A DNA stretch of 14,370 nt from contig DAPQ01000044.1 of assembly GCA_002502175.1 (NCBI GenBank), positions 1 through 14,370 on the forward strand. Reading direction: 5' to 3'. The position numbers and the translations under genes were made by a program. This document shows positions 1 to 5,856 of this stretch, piece after piece; within the stretch, counting starts at the first letter, position 1; each line of letters starts with the position of its first letter. Source of the stretch: Euryarchaeota archaeon UBA19. GTDB taxonomy: Archaea > Thermoplasmatota > Poseidoniia > Poseidoniales > Thalassarchaeaceae. The notes under the pieces are model-generated. The model was given only the letters and a program-made list of their open reading frames with translations. It was not told the origin of the DNA and searched no databases.

Positions 1-279
1 GATTGCAAAATGAGGCGTTTGTATGGAGGTGCTGATCATGTCGATGAAAGGCATCGACATCGCTACGAGGTCAATCCCGATTTGATTGAGAGGATTGAAG
101 CCCAAGGTCTGGTTTATGTTGGTAAGGATGAGACTGGACAGAGGTGTGAAATCATGGAATTGGAGAATCATCCATATTACGTTGGAACTCAATATCACCC
201 TGAATTCAAGTCAAGACCAAATCGACCAAGTCCGCCTTTCCTAGGTCTGCTTAAGGCGGCTGTTGGACAAGAGATATGA
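1..279 (+). CDS. pyrG: CTP synthase, C-terminal end (partial, 5' end outside window)
   Basis: CTP synthase converts UTP to CTP using ATP and glutamine-derived ammonia in the cytosol. Only the last 92 codons are here, and the frame is open from base 1, so the gene begins upstream. The fragment is the end of the class I glutamine amidotransferase domain. ERHRHRYEVNP is a signature of PyrG, and GTQYHPEFKSRP carries the His and Glu of the Cys-His-Glu amidotransferase triad; the nucleophilic Cys lies upstream and is not visible. The FLGLL segment near the C-terminus is also typical. It ends in TGA, 19 bases before the next forward gene, so read-through into that gene is plausible. Identification is very secure. 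Confidence 0.96.
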   Translation, partial: DCKMRRLYGGADHVDERHRHRYEVNPDLIERIEAQGLVYVGKDETGQRCEIMELENHPYYVGTQYHPEFKSRPNRPSPPFLGLLKAAVGQEI

Positions 280-298
280 TTTCTCAACAGGCGATTAG

Positions 299-565
299 AT
301 GTGGGAACAAATCGTAGATTTAGCTCACAATGAAATTGTAGCATATGCAGGAATGATGCTGATTCTAAGTGCTTTTTTCCTTGAAACTAGAGATATTTTG
401 AACAGTAAAGAATGGCCATATCTAGTGCTCATGGCGCTAGGCTCTGGACTCCTCGCAGTAAGGGCATATCTGATTGATGAGTGGGCATTCTTCATTCTCG
501 AAGTTGCCTGGTTTGCGGCTGCGGCGTTGGGATTGTGGTCCATTACGAAAGCAATTCAAGATTGA
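299..565 (+). CDS. Small three-TM membrane protein, resembling the CBU_0592-like family
   Basis: An 88-residue hydrophobic protein with about three membrane-spanning segments (residues about 13-30, 40-58 and 62-82). The pattern is a first helix, a short polar turn (ETRDILNSKEWPY), then a Leu/Gly-rich second helix and a third helix beginning FILEVAW. It resembles the small CBU_0592-like membrane domain found in many bacteria and some archaea, whose function is unknown. The family assignment is from memory of the pattern only. It follows pyrG by 19 bases on the same strand without a clear Shine-Dalgarno site. It ends exactly where the convergent reverse gene ends, with the two stop codons abutting. 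It is probably real, given its coherent hydrophobic pattern and tight packing. Confidence 0.75.
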   Translation: MWEQIVDLAHNEIVAYAGMMLILSAFFLETRDILNSKEWPYLVLMALGSGLLAVRAYLIDEWAFFILEVAWFAAAALGLWSITKAIQD

Positions 566-1036
566 TTATTTCTTCATAATTAGGGCTCCAATTATGATAC
601 CCAAAAAGGTGAGTTCCAATTGTTCGTGTGTTTGTGGCCATTGCATGAATTCGAACCAAGATAAATCACCCCACCAGCCCAACTCTTTGTTCATTTCCAA
701 CTGGTCGTTCAAATTAAGGAATCTCAATAGAAAATTTATCCCACTTAGAGCAATTAGATAAATTCCTGCACCCATCTTTAGATTATCTGACTGTAAAAAT
801 CCAATTAAATAAAGTCCTGAAATCAATAAAATCGAAATTATGGTTAATGAGGAAAGCATAGAAGAGATTAGCCACCTAAATTCGCCAATCTCAATCTGGT
901 CTAAAAGTTCCAGCAGGGCAATAGCCGCCGTGGGTAATAGTAGTGTCAAAACTGAGGTGCCAACAATCATGCTGATTGTGGATGTTTGTTTTTCTTGTTG
1001 GGGGATTGAATACTGGTCTACAGAGCCTTCTAACAT
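566..1036 (-). CDS. Hypothetical four-TM membrane protein with conserved HE.LEL C-terminus
   Basis: A 156-residue protein I do not recognise. After a polar N-terminus of about 20 residues, hydrophobic segments lie at about residues 22-45, 54-80, 87-107 and 140-153. A Trp-rich amphipathic stretch (WWGDLSWFEF) precedes the last helix. The end, HEQLELTFLGIIIGA followed by Lys-Lys, is closely matched by a fragment on the same strand at 1966-2085, so this end of the protein seems to be under constraint and the family is present at least twice here. The stop codon abuts that of the convergent gene ending at 565. No function can be assigned. The next reverse gene (1127-1660) lies 90 bases upstream, and co-transcription is possible. 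Confidence 0.72.
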   Translation of the reverse strand: MLEGSVDQYSIPQQEKQTSTISMIVGTSVLTLLLPTAAIALLELLDQIEIGEFRWLISSMLSSLTIISILLISGLYLIGFLQSDNLKMGAGIYLIALSGINFLLRFLNLNDQLEMNKELGWWGDLSWFEFMQWPQTHEQLELTFLGIIIGALIMKK

Positions 1037-1126
1037 GATAATTGAGTATTTGATTAGACGATGAAGGTTTGCCCGACATCATATTCCCTAGTTCTTAGTC
1101 CATCCTTCCTCTGAATTATCTTCGGT

Positions 1127-1660
1127 TCATTCAGTAGACCAAAGTTTCTCATGGTCTGTTTTTCCAAAACCCTCTGGAATGCCCCATGTTTTTATGTAAA
1201 AATCAATAGGAATGGTACCATTTCCCCTGTCTACAGCATAGTTTTCATCGTAAATCTCCTCTACGATTGGTGCAGGCCCATCGTACGTCAAATACCAATC
1301 TTCAGGGACATCTGGACCACTCTCAGTCCCATCTGGCCCAATCCAGTTATTTTTGGAAATTGACTCCTGGTTGCCATTCCACGATCCTTCAGAATTGGTT
1401 TCATCGTCATCTTTCGCCTCTAGAGTCACATTTCTTCTTAAGACCCCCCATATCATACTCAGGCCGAAAAATTGGACGAAGAGTCCTGCCATCAAGAATG
1501 GTATCGAGAAAGCTATCATGAACAACGATTCGAATGGGTAATTTATGTCGATGGCGCCATCGCCTAACATCATGAAAGGCACTAGTGTGAAGGGCAATCC
1601 AAAGAAGAACATGAACAAGCCGAAAAATATCCCGCCTACCCTTCCAATATTACCTTCCAT
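1127..1660 (-). CDS. Hypothetical two-TM protein with acidic, Trp/Pro-rich soluble tail
   Basis: A 177-residue protein with two strongly hydrophobic segments (about residues 6-33 and 43-70), then RR, an acidic Asn/Ser/Glu-rich linker (about 76-105), and a tail of about 70 residues rich in Gly, Pro, Asp and Trp (for example GPDVPEDWYLTYDGPAP). The Arg pair after the second helix suggests, by the positive-inside rule, that this point is cytoplasmic; that would make the tail cytoplasmic as well. I recognise no family. An AT-rich box 27-36 bases before the ATG (1687-1696) is well placed for a leaderless transcript. It is divergent from the small gene at 1745 and upstream of the gene ending at 566. 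Confidence 0.7.
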   Translation of the reverse strand: MEGNIGRVGGIFFGLFMFFFGLPFTLVPFMMLGDGAIDINYPFESLFMIAFSIPFLMAGLFVQFFGLSMIWGVLRRNVTLEAKDDDETNSEGSWNGNQESISKNNWIGPDGTESGPDVPEDWYLTYDGPAPIVEEIYDENYAVDRGNGTIPIDFYIKTWGIPEGFGKTDHEKLWSTE

Positions 1661-1686
1661 GATTATACGACGATTACTTGGTACCT

Positions 1687-1696
1687 AATATTTATT
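1687..1696 (-). promoter_or_regulatory. Putative TATA box for the gene starting at 1660
   Basis: The sequence aatatttatt (read on the plus strand; aataaatatt on the coding strand) lies 27-36 bases upstream of the reverse-strand ATG at 1660. This is the usual spacing for an archaeal TATA element driving a leaderless or nearly leaderless transcript. No Shine-Dalgarno sequence precedes the ATG. Inferred from position and composition only. Confidence 0.45.
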
Positions 1697-1744
1697 CCAC
1701 GGAAGCAATTAATCCAAAACATACCATTATCTCGATGAATTTAC

Positions 1745-1969
1745 ATGGGAGTATTGGAGTGGTTCTTAGTCGATATACTGAGCTTCTTGTTATTGGCTGC
1801 TCTGTATGTATCTCTGAAGCCGAAGGATTGGGATAAAGACAAAGAAAATCAGTTCAACAAAAAAATAGGAATTATCTTGTTGTTTGCTATCGGCATTATT
1901 CTAGTTTTTTCGGATATTCCTTCGCTTATTTTATACACTATTGATTGGATTTTTGGGTCATCATTCTAA
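1745..1969 (+). CDS. Small two-TM hypothetical membrane protein
   Basis: A 74-residue protein with hydrophobic segments at about residues 5-23 and 41-70 separated by a highly charged loop (KPKDWDKDKENQFNKK). The charged loop would sit in the cytoplasm by the positive-inside rule. I recognise no family. It is not clearly similar to the other small membrane protein at 299-565, although both sit head-on against the 3' end of the same reverse-strand gene family (566-1036 and the fragment at 1966-2085). The stop codon is followed at once by seven T residues that could end the transcript. It could be a real small gene. Support is the coherent hydrophobicity and the lack of any competing frame. Confidence 0.6.
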   Translation: MGVLEWFLVDILSFLLLAALYVSLKPKDWDKDKENQFNKKIGIILLFAIGIILVFSDIPSLILYTIDWIFGSSF

Positions 1970-2085
1970 CTTTTTTTGATAGCAAAAGCACCTATGATAA
2001 TTCCAAGAAAAACTAATTCTAATCTCTCATGTGTACTCGACCAATAAAGAAAATCTAAGGAGAAGAGTAAGCCCACATGGCGATA
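1966..2085 (-). pseudogene. C-terminal fragment of a paralogue of the 566-1036 membrane protein (or an unannotated microprotein)
   Basis: Reading the minus strand from 2085 down to the TAG at 1966-1968 gives an open frame of 39 codons ending in HERLELVFLGIIIGA, then FAIKKS. This matches HEQLELTFLGIIIGA at the end of the 566-1036 protein. Over the 24 residues from the shared Trp to the shared Lys-Lys, I count 17 identities. Homology fades upstream of codon 2050-2052, and an in-frame stop lies at 2086-2088. No ATG is present in this frame. The only start-like codon is GTG at 2074-2076, which would give a 36-residue single-helix protein. The simplest reading is a decayed duplicate that kept its 3' end; a translated microprotein cannot be excluded. 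Its stop overlaps the stop of the forward gene ending at 1969. Confidence 0.6.
1971..1977 (+). terminator. Poly-T tract after the 1745-1969 gene
   Basis: Seven consecutive T residues begin two bases after the TAA stop. T-rich tracts at the non-template 3' end are the usual intrinsic termination signal in Euryarchaeota. The same bases also encode the Lys-Lys end of the reverse-strand paralogue fragment, so the tract may be coding in origin. Confidence 0.35.
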
Positions 2086-2122
2086 CTATCAACTTCATTA
2101 GAGACCTATCGAACGTTGAATC

Positions 2123-3073
2123 ATGCAGCCCACAGATGAACAAGCAGGAGCTTGGACGGAAGCGTTTGATGAAGGTAAATTCGTACGTAAATCGAGCGAG
2201 TTTCGTGATTCCATTTCCAAAGGCGGAACTTTTGATGTGGAGAGTGGACGATACCATCTCTACATCTCCCATGCCTGTCCATGGGCACATCGAACTCTGA
2301 TGACACGAACATTTCTCGGTCTTGAAGAACACATTACGGTCGATGTGGTTGATTGGAGAATGAATCGAGACGGGTCTTGGTCGTTCAATCCTGAGGAGGA
2401 AGGGGCAACAGCAGATACAATCAACGGTGAAGCCGGGTTAGAAGACGTCTACAACAGGGCTTTCGAAGGCTGGAAAGAGAGTCGTAGCATCGGCACAGTT
2501 CCTGTTTTGTGGGACAAGAAGCATGCAACGATTGTCAACAATGAAAGTCGTGAAATCATCAGAATGTTCGATCAATTTTCAAAGGAAGGATTCGGTAACG
2601 GAACAAGTCTTTGTCCACCTGAATTGATGCAAGAGATTGATTCCATGATCGACGCAAATTATGAAACGGTCAACAATGGTGTCTACAAATCCGGTTTTGC
2701 TCGTACCCAAGAAGCGTACAATGAAGCCGTCACTGCTCTCTTTGAGCGACTTGACGAACTTGAGAGGCATATGGAGGGAAGAGAATGGCTCGTCGGAGCA
2801 GCAAAAGGGCAACTGACGGAAGCGGACATTTGTTTGTTCACAACCTTGGCTCGCTTTGACTTGGTCTATGTTGTTCATTTCAAATGTAACCTTCGGCGCA
2901 TCATTGATTATCCAAACCTACAGGCCTTCGTTGAACGTGTCCTTGACCTCCCTGGCATTCGAGAGACATGCCACTGGCACCACATCAAAGCGCATTATTT
3001 CTGGTCGCATCAAAACATCAACACCTTTCGAATCATCCCACTCGGTCCTCTTGAAGGGGCCCACACAAAGTAA
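2123..3073 (+). CDS. Xi-class glutathione transferase / glutathionyl-hydroquinone reductase
   Basis: Members of this family (YqjG/EcM4/PcpF) use a catalytic Cys to reduce S-glutathionyl-hydroquinones, releasing the hydroquinone and a disulfide, in the cytosol. The 316-residue length is normal. The thioredoxin-like N-terminal domain carries HACPWAHRT with the catalytic Cys at residue 52, TVPVLWD at 125-131 (cis-Pro loop) and NNESREI at 139-145, whose Glu-Ser binds the gamma-glutamyl group. The helical domain contains NNGVYKSGFARTQEAY, and the C-terminus ends in the family signature HIKAHYFWSHQNIN...IPLGP. No Shine-Dalgarno site precedes the ATG. It converges on the NAD kinase family gene with a 7-base gap. 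The thiol partner in an archaeon is an open question: haloarchaea use gamma-glutamylcysteine, and I infer something similar may apply here. Confidence 0.93.
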   Translation: MQPTDEQAGAWTEAFDEGKFVRKSSEFRDSISKGGTFDVESGRYHLYISHACPWAHRTLMTRTFLGLEEHITVDVVDWRMNRDGSWSFNPEEEGATADTINGEAGLEDVYNRAFEGWKESRSIGTVPVLWDKKHATIVNNESREIIRMFDQFSKEGFGNGTSLCPPELMQEIDSMIDANYETVNNGVYKSGFARTQEAYNEAVTALFERLDELERHMEGREWLVGAAKGQLTEADICLFTTLARFDLVYVVHFKCNLRRIIDYPNLQAFVERVLDLPGIRETCHWHHIKAHYFWSHQNINTFRIIPLGPLEGAHTK

Positions 3074-3080
3074 CGATGAA

Positions 3081-4220
3081 TCAATCAACGGATACAGGTA
3101 GGACTCTAGTCGTACGATATCCCTGTAATACTTTCATGTAGCGCTTTGCAGCAAATTCCGCATCCAGGTCTGAATCTCCGGTTTCTATTCGTAGTCTACG
3201 CACTGTTAGCAGCTTGGCCGGGGTGCATATTCCAAGAACAGAATCAATTCCTGCAGTTCTCAAAACATCAGGTGAAAGTTGTAAATTCCCTCTACCAATT
3301 AGGAAGCCTTGTCCACCCATTGGAGAAAGTAGGATGGTTACATCACCATCATGTTCTGAAAGCAATTTGAGTAAATCGAATTCATTCAAATCTGTTCCAA
3401 TTTGCGTACTACCAATACTCGCGTCTATGCCAAGAACAGTAGGGTTCATTCCCACCATTTCTCCTATTGTTCGAAGTGTTCCACCTGAACCCCAGATTAT
3501 CAGGTGGTTGTCTACCATGAGAATTTCACGAATATGGTCTGCCAGACCTTCAACGATTTCGTCTTCACCGGATGCTTCTACACGTTGCTTAGTTCCCTGC
3601 ATCCATCGAGGGCTTGCTGGAGTCATCGCCTCTGCAAACATTCGCACAACCCAACGTCCTTCACGGTAGATTTCCTCATCGAGATCTAGGACTTCGGTAT
3701 TTGCAACTAATAACTCTCCATCTATCCAAGCTGACAGTACTTCAGCTGCAGCCTTTGGTGAAGCAGCAAAACAGCCAGAATGCATCTTTACTCCACAAGG
3801 AACTCCAATCAGAGGTAAGTTACCGTGACCTGCTTTTTCTAAGGCAGCTACAATATCTCGAGTGGTTCCATCTCCTCCACCATAGACCAGTAAATCGATT
3901 TCAGCGTCAAGCAAGATCTGAACCAACCCTGCAGTATCTTCAGCGGAAGTTAATCCAGAAGACTGATGGATAGTGGATATGATTCCAATTTCAGAGCCAA
4001 TCCATTCCGAGCCCATTCGGCCTTCGCTTGTTACCCACTGGAAATCTGAGGTATCTTTTCTTAACCTTGTAAAATGTGCTAGAGCATCCCTGACTCTAGG
4101 CCCTGCTCTGTCCTCTGCACCCTGTGAACGGGCATATTCTGCTTGTCCATCTGAGCCCTTCAGACCCAATCGGCCTCCAAGCCCTGCATCAGGGTTGACT
4201 AGTAGTCCAATGCGGGTCAT
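3081..4220 (-). CDS. ATP-NAD kinase family protein (COG3199 type)
   Basis: NAD kinases phosphorylate NAD to NADP in the cytosol. This belongs to the longer archaeal/bacterial branch annotated as a predicted polyphosphate- or ATP-dependent NAD kinase. It begins MTRIGLLVNPDAGLGGRLGL and has the diagnostic GGGDGTTRDI (about residues 114-123), followed by IGVPCGVKMHSGCFAASP, the branch signature. I chose the ATG at 4220, giving 379 residues, because family members start with M-x-x-IGL(I/L)VNP. A GTG at 4238 would add six residues (VPAARG). The gene is divergent from carbamate kinase across 53 bases and convergent with the glutathione transferase. It is probably an NAD kinase or a closely related nucleotide kinase; the exact substrate of this branch is less certain than for canonical PpnK. 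Confidence 0.88.
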   Translation of the reverse strand: MTRIGLLVNPDAGLGGRLGLKGSDGQAEYARSQGAEDRAGPRVRDALAHFTRLRKDTSDFQWVTSEGRMGSEWIGSEIGIISTIHQSSGLTSAEDTAGLVQILLDAEIDLLVYGGGDGTTRDIVAALEKAGHGNLPLIGVPCGVKMHSGCFAASPKAAAEVLSAWIDGELLVANTEVLDLDEEIYREGRWVVRMFAEAMTPASPRWMQGTKQRVEASGEDEIVEGLADHIREILMVDNHLIIWGSGGTLRTIGEMVGMNPTVLGIDASIGSTQIGTDLNEFDLLKLLSEHDGDVTILLSPMGGQGFLIGRGNLQLSPDVLRTAGIDSVLGICTPAKLLTVRRLRIETGDSDLDAEFAAKRYMKVLQGYRTTRVLPVSVD

Positions 4221-4240
4221 ACCTCGCGCAGCAGGCACGC

Positions 4241-4250
4241 GTTAATATCC
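4241..4250. promoter_or_regulatory. Shared divergent TATA-like element between the NAD kinase family gene and arcC
   Basis: The only AT-rich block in the 53-base divergent gap is gttaatatcc. Its core ttaatat (4242-4248, reading atattaa on the other strand) is centred 25 bases from the reverse ATG at 4220 and 29 bases from the forward ATG at 4274. Both distances suit archaeal leaderless promoters. Neither gene has a Shine-Dalgarno site at this spacing, so one box may set up transcription in both directions. Inferred from spacing. Confidence 0.45.
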
Positions 4251-4273
4251 CCACAGTCTTACCAATTAGCGAA

Positions 4274-5182
4274 ATGCGCATCGTTGTGGCACTAGGTGGT
4301 AATGCTCTGCTGAGGCGAGGGCAACCTATGACCGCTGAAAATCAGAGAGAAAATGTTCGAATTGCAGCCAAGGCTTTGGCACCGATTACAGATGGTAATC
4401 AATTGGTTATCAGTCATGGAAATGGACCACAAGTTGGACTTCTCGCACTACAATCCGCAGCCTACGAAGAAGTGGAGGCTTACCCCTTGGATGTGCTGGG
4501 TGCGCAGACTGAGGGAATGATTGGTTACATGATTGAGCAAGAGCTTGGAAACTTGCTTCCAATCGAAGTACCATTCGCTACAATTCTTACAATGGTTGAA
4601 GTTGATCCAGAAGACCCAGCCTTCCAAAATCCAACAAAACCAATCGGACCAATTTACACACATGAAGATGCTAAACTTCTGGAGACAGAAAAGGGATGGG
4701 TAATGAAGCCTGATGGAGAATATTGGCGAAGAGTAGTCCCCTCTCCGGAGCCTCACAGAATTTTCGAAATGAGACCTATTCACTGGTTATTGGAAAAGGG
4801 AACAATAGTCATCTGCGCGGGTGGTGGTGGAATCCCTACGATTTTCAATAGCGAAGGAAATCTAGAGGGGGTTGAGGTCGTAATCGACAAGGATAGAGCG
4901 AGTTCTCTGCTCGCCTTCGAACTAGAAGCTGATTTGCTAATCATGGCCACCGATGCTGATGGAGTCTACCTAAATTGGGGGACTGATTCTGCTGAGAAAA
5001 TATCGACCACCACTCCAGATGAGATTGAGAAGCATGAATTTGAAGCGGGCTCTATGGGGCCGAAAGTTGAGGCTGCCTGCGACTTTGTGAGAAGAACTGG
5101 TCAGCGAGCAGTCATTGGGTCATTGGCCGATTTACCGGCGATGGTTGCAGGGAACGCCGGGACTCAATTTTCAATTTCATAA
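4274..5182 (+). CDS. arcC: Carbamate kinase
   Basis: Carbamate kinase interconverts carbamoyl phosphate + ADP and carbamate + ATP in the cytosol. In arginine-deiminase and purine-degradation pathways it runs towards ATP. The 302-residue protein has the amino-acid kinase fold landmarks: VVALGGNALLRRG at the N-terminus, ISHGNGPQVG (residues about 46-55), AQTEGMIGYMIEQEL, the CAGGGGIP loop, VIDKDRASSLLA, ATDADGVYLNWG and SMGPKVEAA near the end. All conserved blocks are intact and the length is normal. The divergent neighbour is an NAD kinase family gene, and no arginine deiminase or ornithine carbamoyltransferase lies next to it. PyrB, further right in the window, uses the same metabolite. The ATG at 4274 fits the family start and a leaderless promoter. 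Confidence 0.95.
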   Translation: MRIVVALGGNALLRRGQPMTAENQRENVRIAAKALAPITDGNQLVISHGNGPQVGLLALQSAAYEEVEAYPLDVLGAQTEGMIGYMIEQELGNLLPIEVPFATILTMVEVDPEDPAFQNPTKPIGPIYTHEDAKLLETEKGWVMKPDGEYWRRVVPSPEPHRIFEMRPIHWLLEKGTIVICAGGGGIPTIFNSEGNLEGVEVVIDKDRASSLLAFELEADLLIMATDADGVYLNWGTDSAEKISTTTPDEIEKHEFEAGSMGPKVEAACDFVRRTGQRAVIGSLADLPAMVAGNAGTQFSIS

Positions 5183-5186
5183 TTAA

Positions 5187-5195
5187 TTTGTTTTT
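5187..5195 (+). terminator. T-rich terminator after arcC
   Basis: The tract tttgttttt begins five bases after the arcC stop codon, inside the 29-base convergent gap. No stem is seen, which fits the archaeal U-tract type of termination. Confidence 0.45.
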
Positions 5196-5211
5196 ACCTT
5201 CAAGATAGGTA

Positions 5212-5634
5212 CTAATCCTTCAGCATCATACGTAACTCTTCGACTGAACGCTGTTCATCGAAATATACCACTTCGAGTGCGTCGAATAGTTCTGTATCAC
5301 CGATTTCTTCGACAAGTGGAAGAATAGCCCCATATGTTGAGGCCGCCTTAGATTCTGTATCATATGCTTCTTGCAACATATGTTGATAATTCGAGGTATG
5401 TACTATAGGTGTGGAGTCTCGTTCTGTTATAGCTTCACCGTTGAGTTTGACAATCGCAGACCGAACCGTTGCAGCATGAGTCACAGATTCGTTAACTTCA
5501 GTATTGAAGTGTGTTGCAAGATGTAGTCTATGAATTCCGGAAACATAGGCGGCGTAGTGTGCGTACATTGCAATCGCTCGTAGTTCCCAAGCGAGTGCTT
5601 TATTCAAAGCCGCGATGAGTTCATTGTTTGCCAT
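5212..5634 (-). CDS. Ferritin-like four-helix protein with incomplete diiron site
   Basis: A 140-residue all-helical protein with the layout of the bacterioferritin/Dps-like superfamily. Helix A (ALNKALAWELRAIAMYAHY) has Glu17, helix B has His53, helix C has Glu94 and helix D has Glu127. Spacings match bacterioferritin closely (Glu18, Glu51, His54, Glu94, Glu127, His130 in that family). Two ligand positions differ: the helix B bridging Glu is Ser50 (though Glu49 is adjacent) and the helix D His is Ser130. The heme-ligand Met position is Val51. It may therefore bind one metal, bind none, or use substitute ligands, so ferroxidase activity is uncertain. Ferritin-like folds also serve in DNA protection. 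The gene stands alone, convergent with arcC and divergent from thrS across 222 bases. Confidence 0.82.
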   Translation of the reverse strand: MANNELIAALNKALAWELRAIAMYAHYAAYVSGIHRLHLATHFNTEVNESVTHAATVRSAIVKLNGEAITERDSTPIVHTSNYQHMLQEAYDTESKAASTYGAILPLVEEIGDTELFDALEVVYFDEQRSVEELRMMLKD

Positions 5635-5668
5635 TGGATAACCCCACTCTGAGTGAAAGTGTGAGTCT

Positions 5669-5683
5669 GGGTTTTTTTAACCC
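5669..5683 (-). promoter_or_regulatory. TATA-like box inside a small inverted repeat upstream of the ferritin-like gene
   Basis: The plus strand reads gggtttttttaaccc, an imperfect palindrome with GGGTT/AACCC arms. On the coding strand it gives ttaaaaaaa, centred about 42 bases before the ATG at 5634. That would place the transcript start some 15 bases before the ATG. The symmetrical arms could also be read by a regulator. Inferred from position only. Confidence 0.4.
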
Positions 5684-5793
5684 TCCTCTATCAAATTGAT
5701 TGCGTAAATCTGAGTTTGAATCAAAAACGATGAATTCCTCTTTGGTTGATACTTCTGCCAGATAACTTTGGCCATAATTTGGGCTTTGTAATC

Positions 5794-5802
5794 AGTAAAT
5801 TA
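5794..5802 (+). promoter_or_regulatory. Putative thrS TATA element
   Basis: The AT-rich stretch agtaaatta lies about 55-63 bases before the thrS ATG. With normal archaeal spacing, transcription would begin near 5824. That produces a leader of about 30 bases holding the hairpin at 5828-5844 and the ribosome binding site. Inferred from composition and spacing. Confidence 0.4.
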
Positions 5803-5827
5803 GGCCAACCCCTTCATAGAGGCGATT

Positions 5828-5844
5828 CGTCGGCGTAGCCGACG
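5828..5844 (+). promoter_or_regulatory. Perfect 7-bp hairpin in the thrS leader
   Basis: The sequence cgtcggc-gta-gccgacg forms a GC-rich seven-pair stem with a three-base loop. It lies directly before the ribosome binding site of thrS and, if the putative TATA box is right, at or very near the 5' end of the mRNA. It could protect the transcript or control access to the ribosome binding site. No T-run follows, so it is not a terminator. Confidence 0.5.
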
Positions 5845-5848
5845 GAGA
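5844..5848 (+). promoter_or_regulatory. Ribosome binding site of thrS
   Basis: GGAGA lies eight bases before the ATG at 5857. This supports that start over the in-frame ATG two codons later. The first G is also the last base of the hairpin stem, so folding of the stem and ribosome binding may compete. Confidence 0.55.
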
Positions 5849-5856
5849 GACACGCC

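Noticed and set aside
299..1969. The two small forward membrane genes (299-565 and 1745-1969) as duplicates of each other
   Set aside because: Both face the same reverse-strand gene family, but their protein sequences do not align beyond general hydrophobicity, and helix number and loop charge differ.
2089..2332. Extension of the paralogue fragment upstream on the minus strand
   Set aside because: There is an in-frame stop at 2086-2088. Translations in the other frames show no similarity to the body of the 566-1036 protein, and the region beyond 2123 is explained by the glutathione transferase gene.
3214..3669. 151-codon forward open frame opposite the NAD kinase family gene
   Set aside because: The reverse strand has clear kinase motifs across the whole stretch. 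The forward frame is low-complexity and Ser/Pro/Arg-rich, as expected of an antisense shadow.
5828..5844. The thrS leader hairpin as a tRNA-Thr anticodon mimic, as in the E. coli thrS operator
   Set aside because: The triplet CGU is present, but if the stem is opened to a seven-base loop the central triplet is GUA, which is not a threonine anticodon. The fully paired form leaves only a three-base loop.
5635..5856. A tRNA or small RNA gene in the largest intergenic gap
   Set aside because: I looked for a T-loop pattern and cloverleaf pairing and found none. The gap is accounted for by two promoters and the thrS leader, and the remaining bases show nothing I can name.
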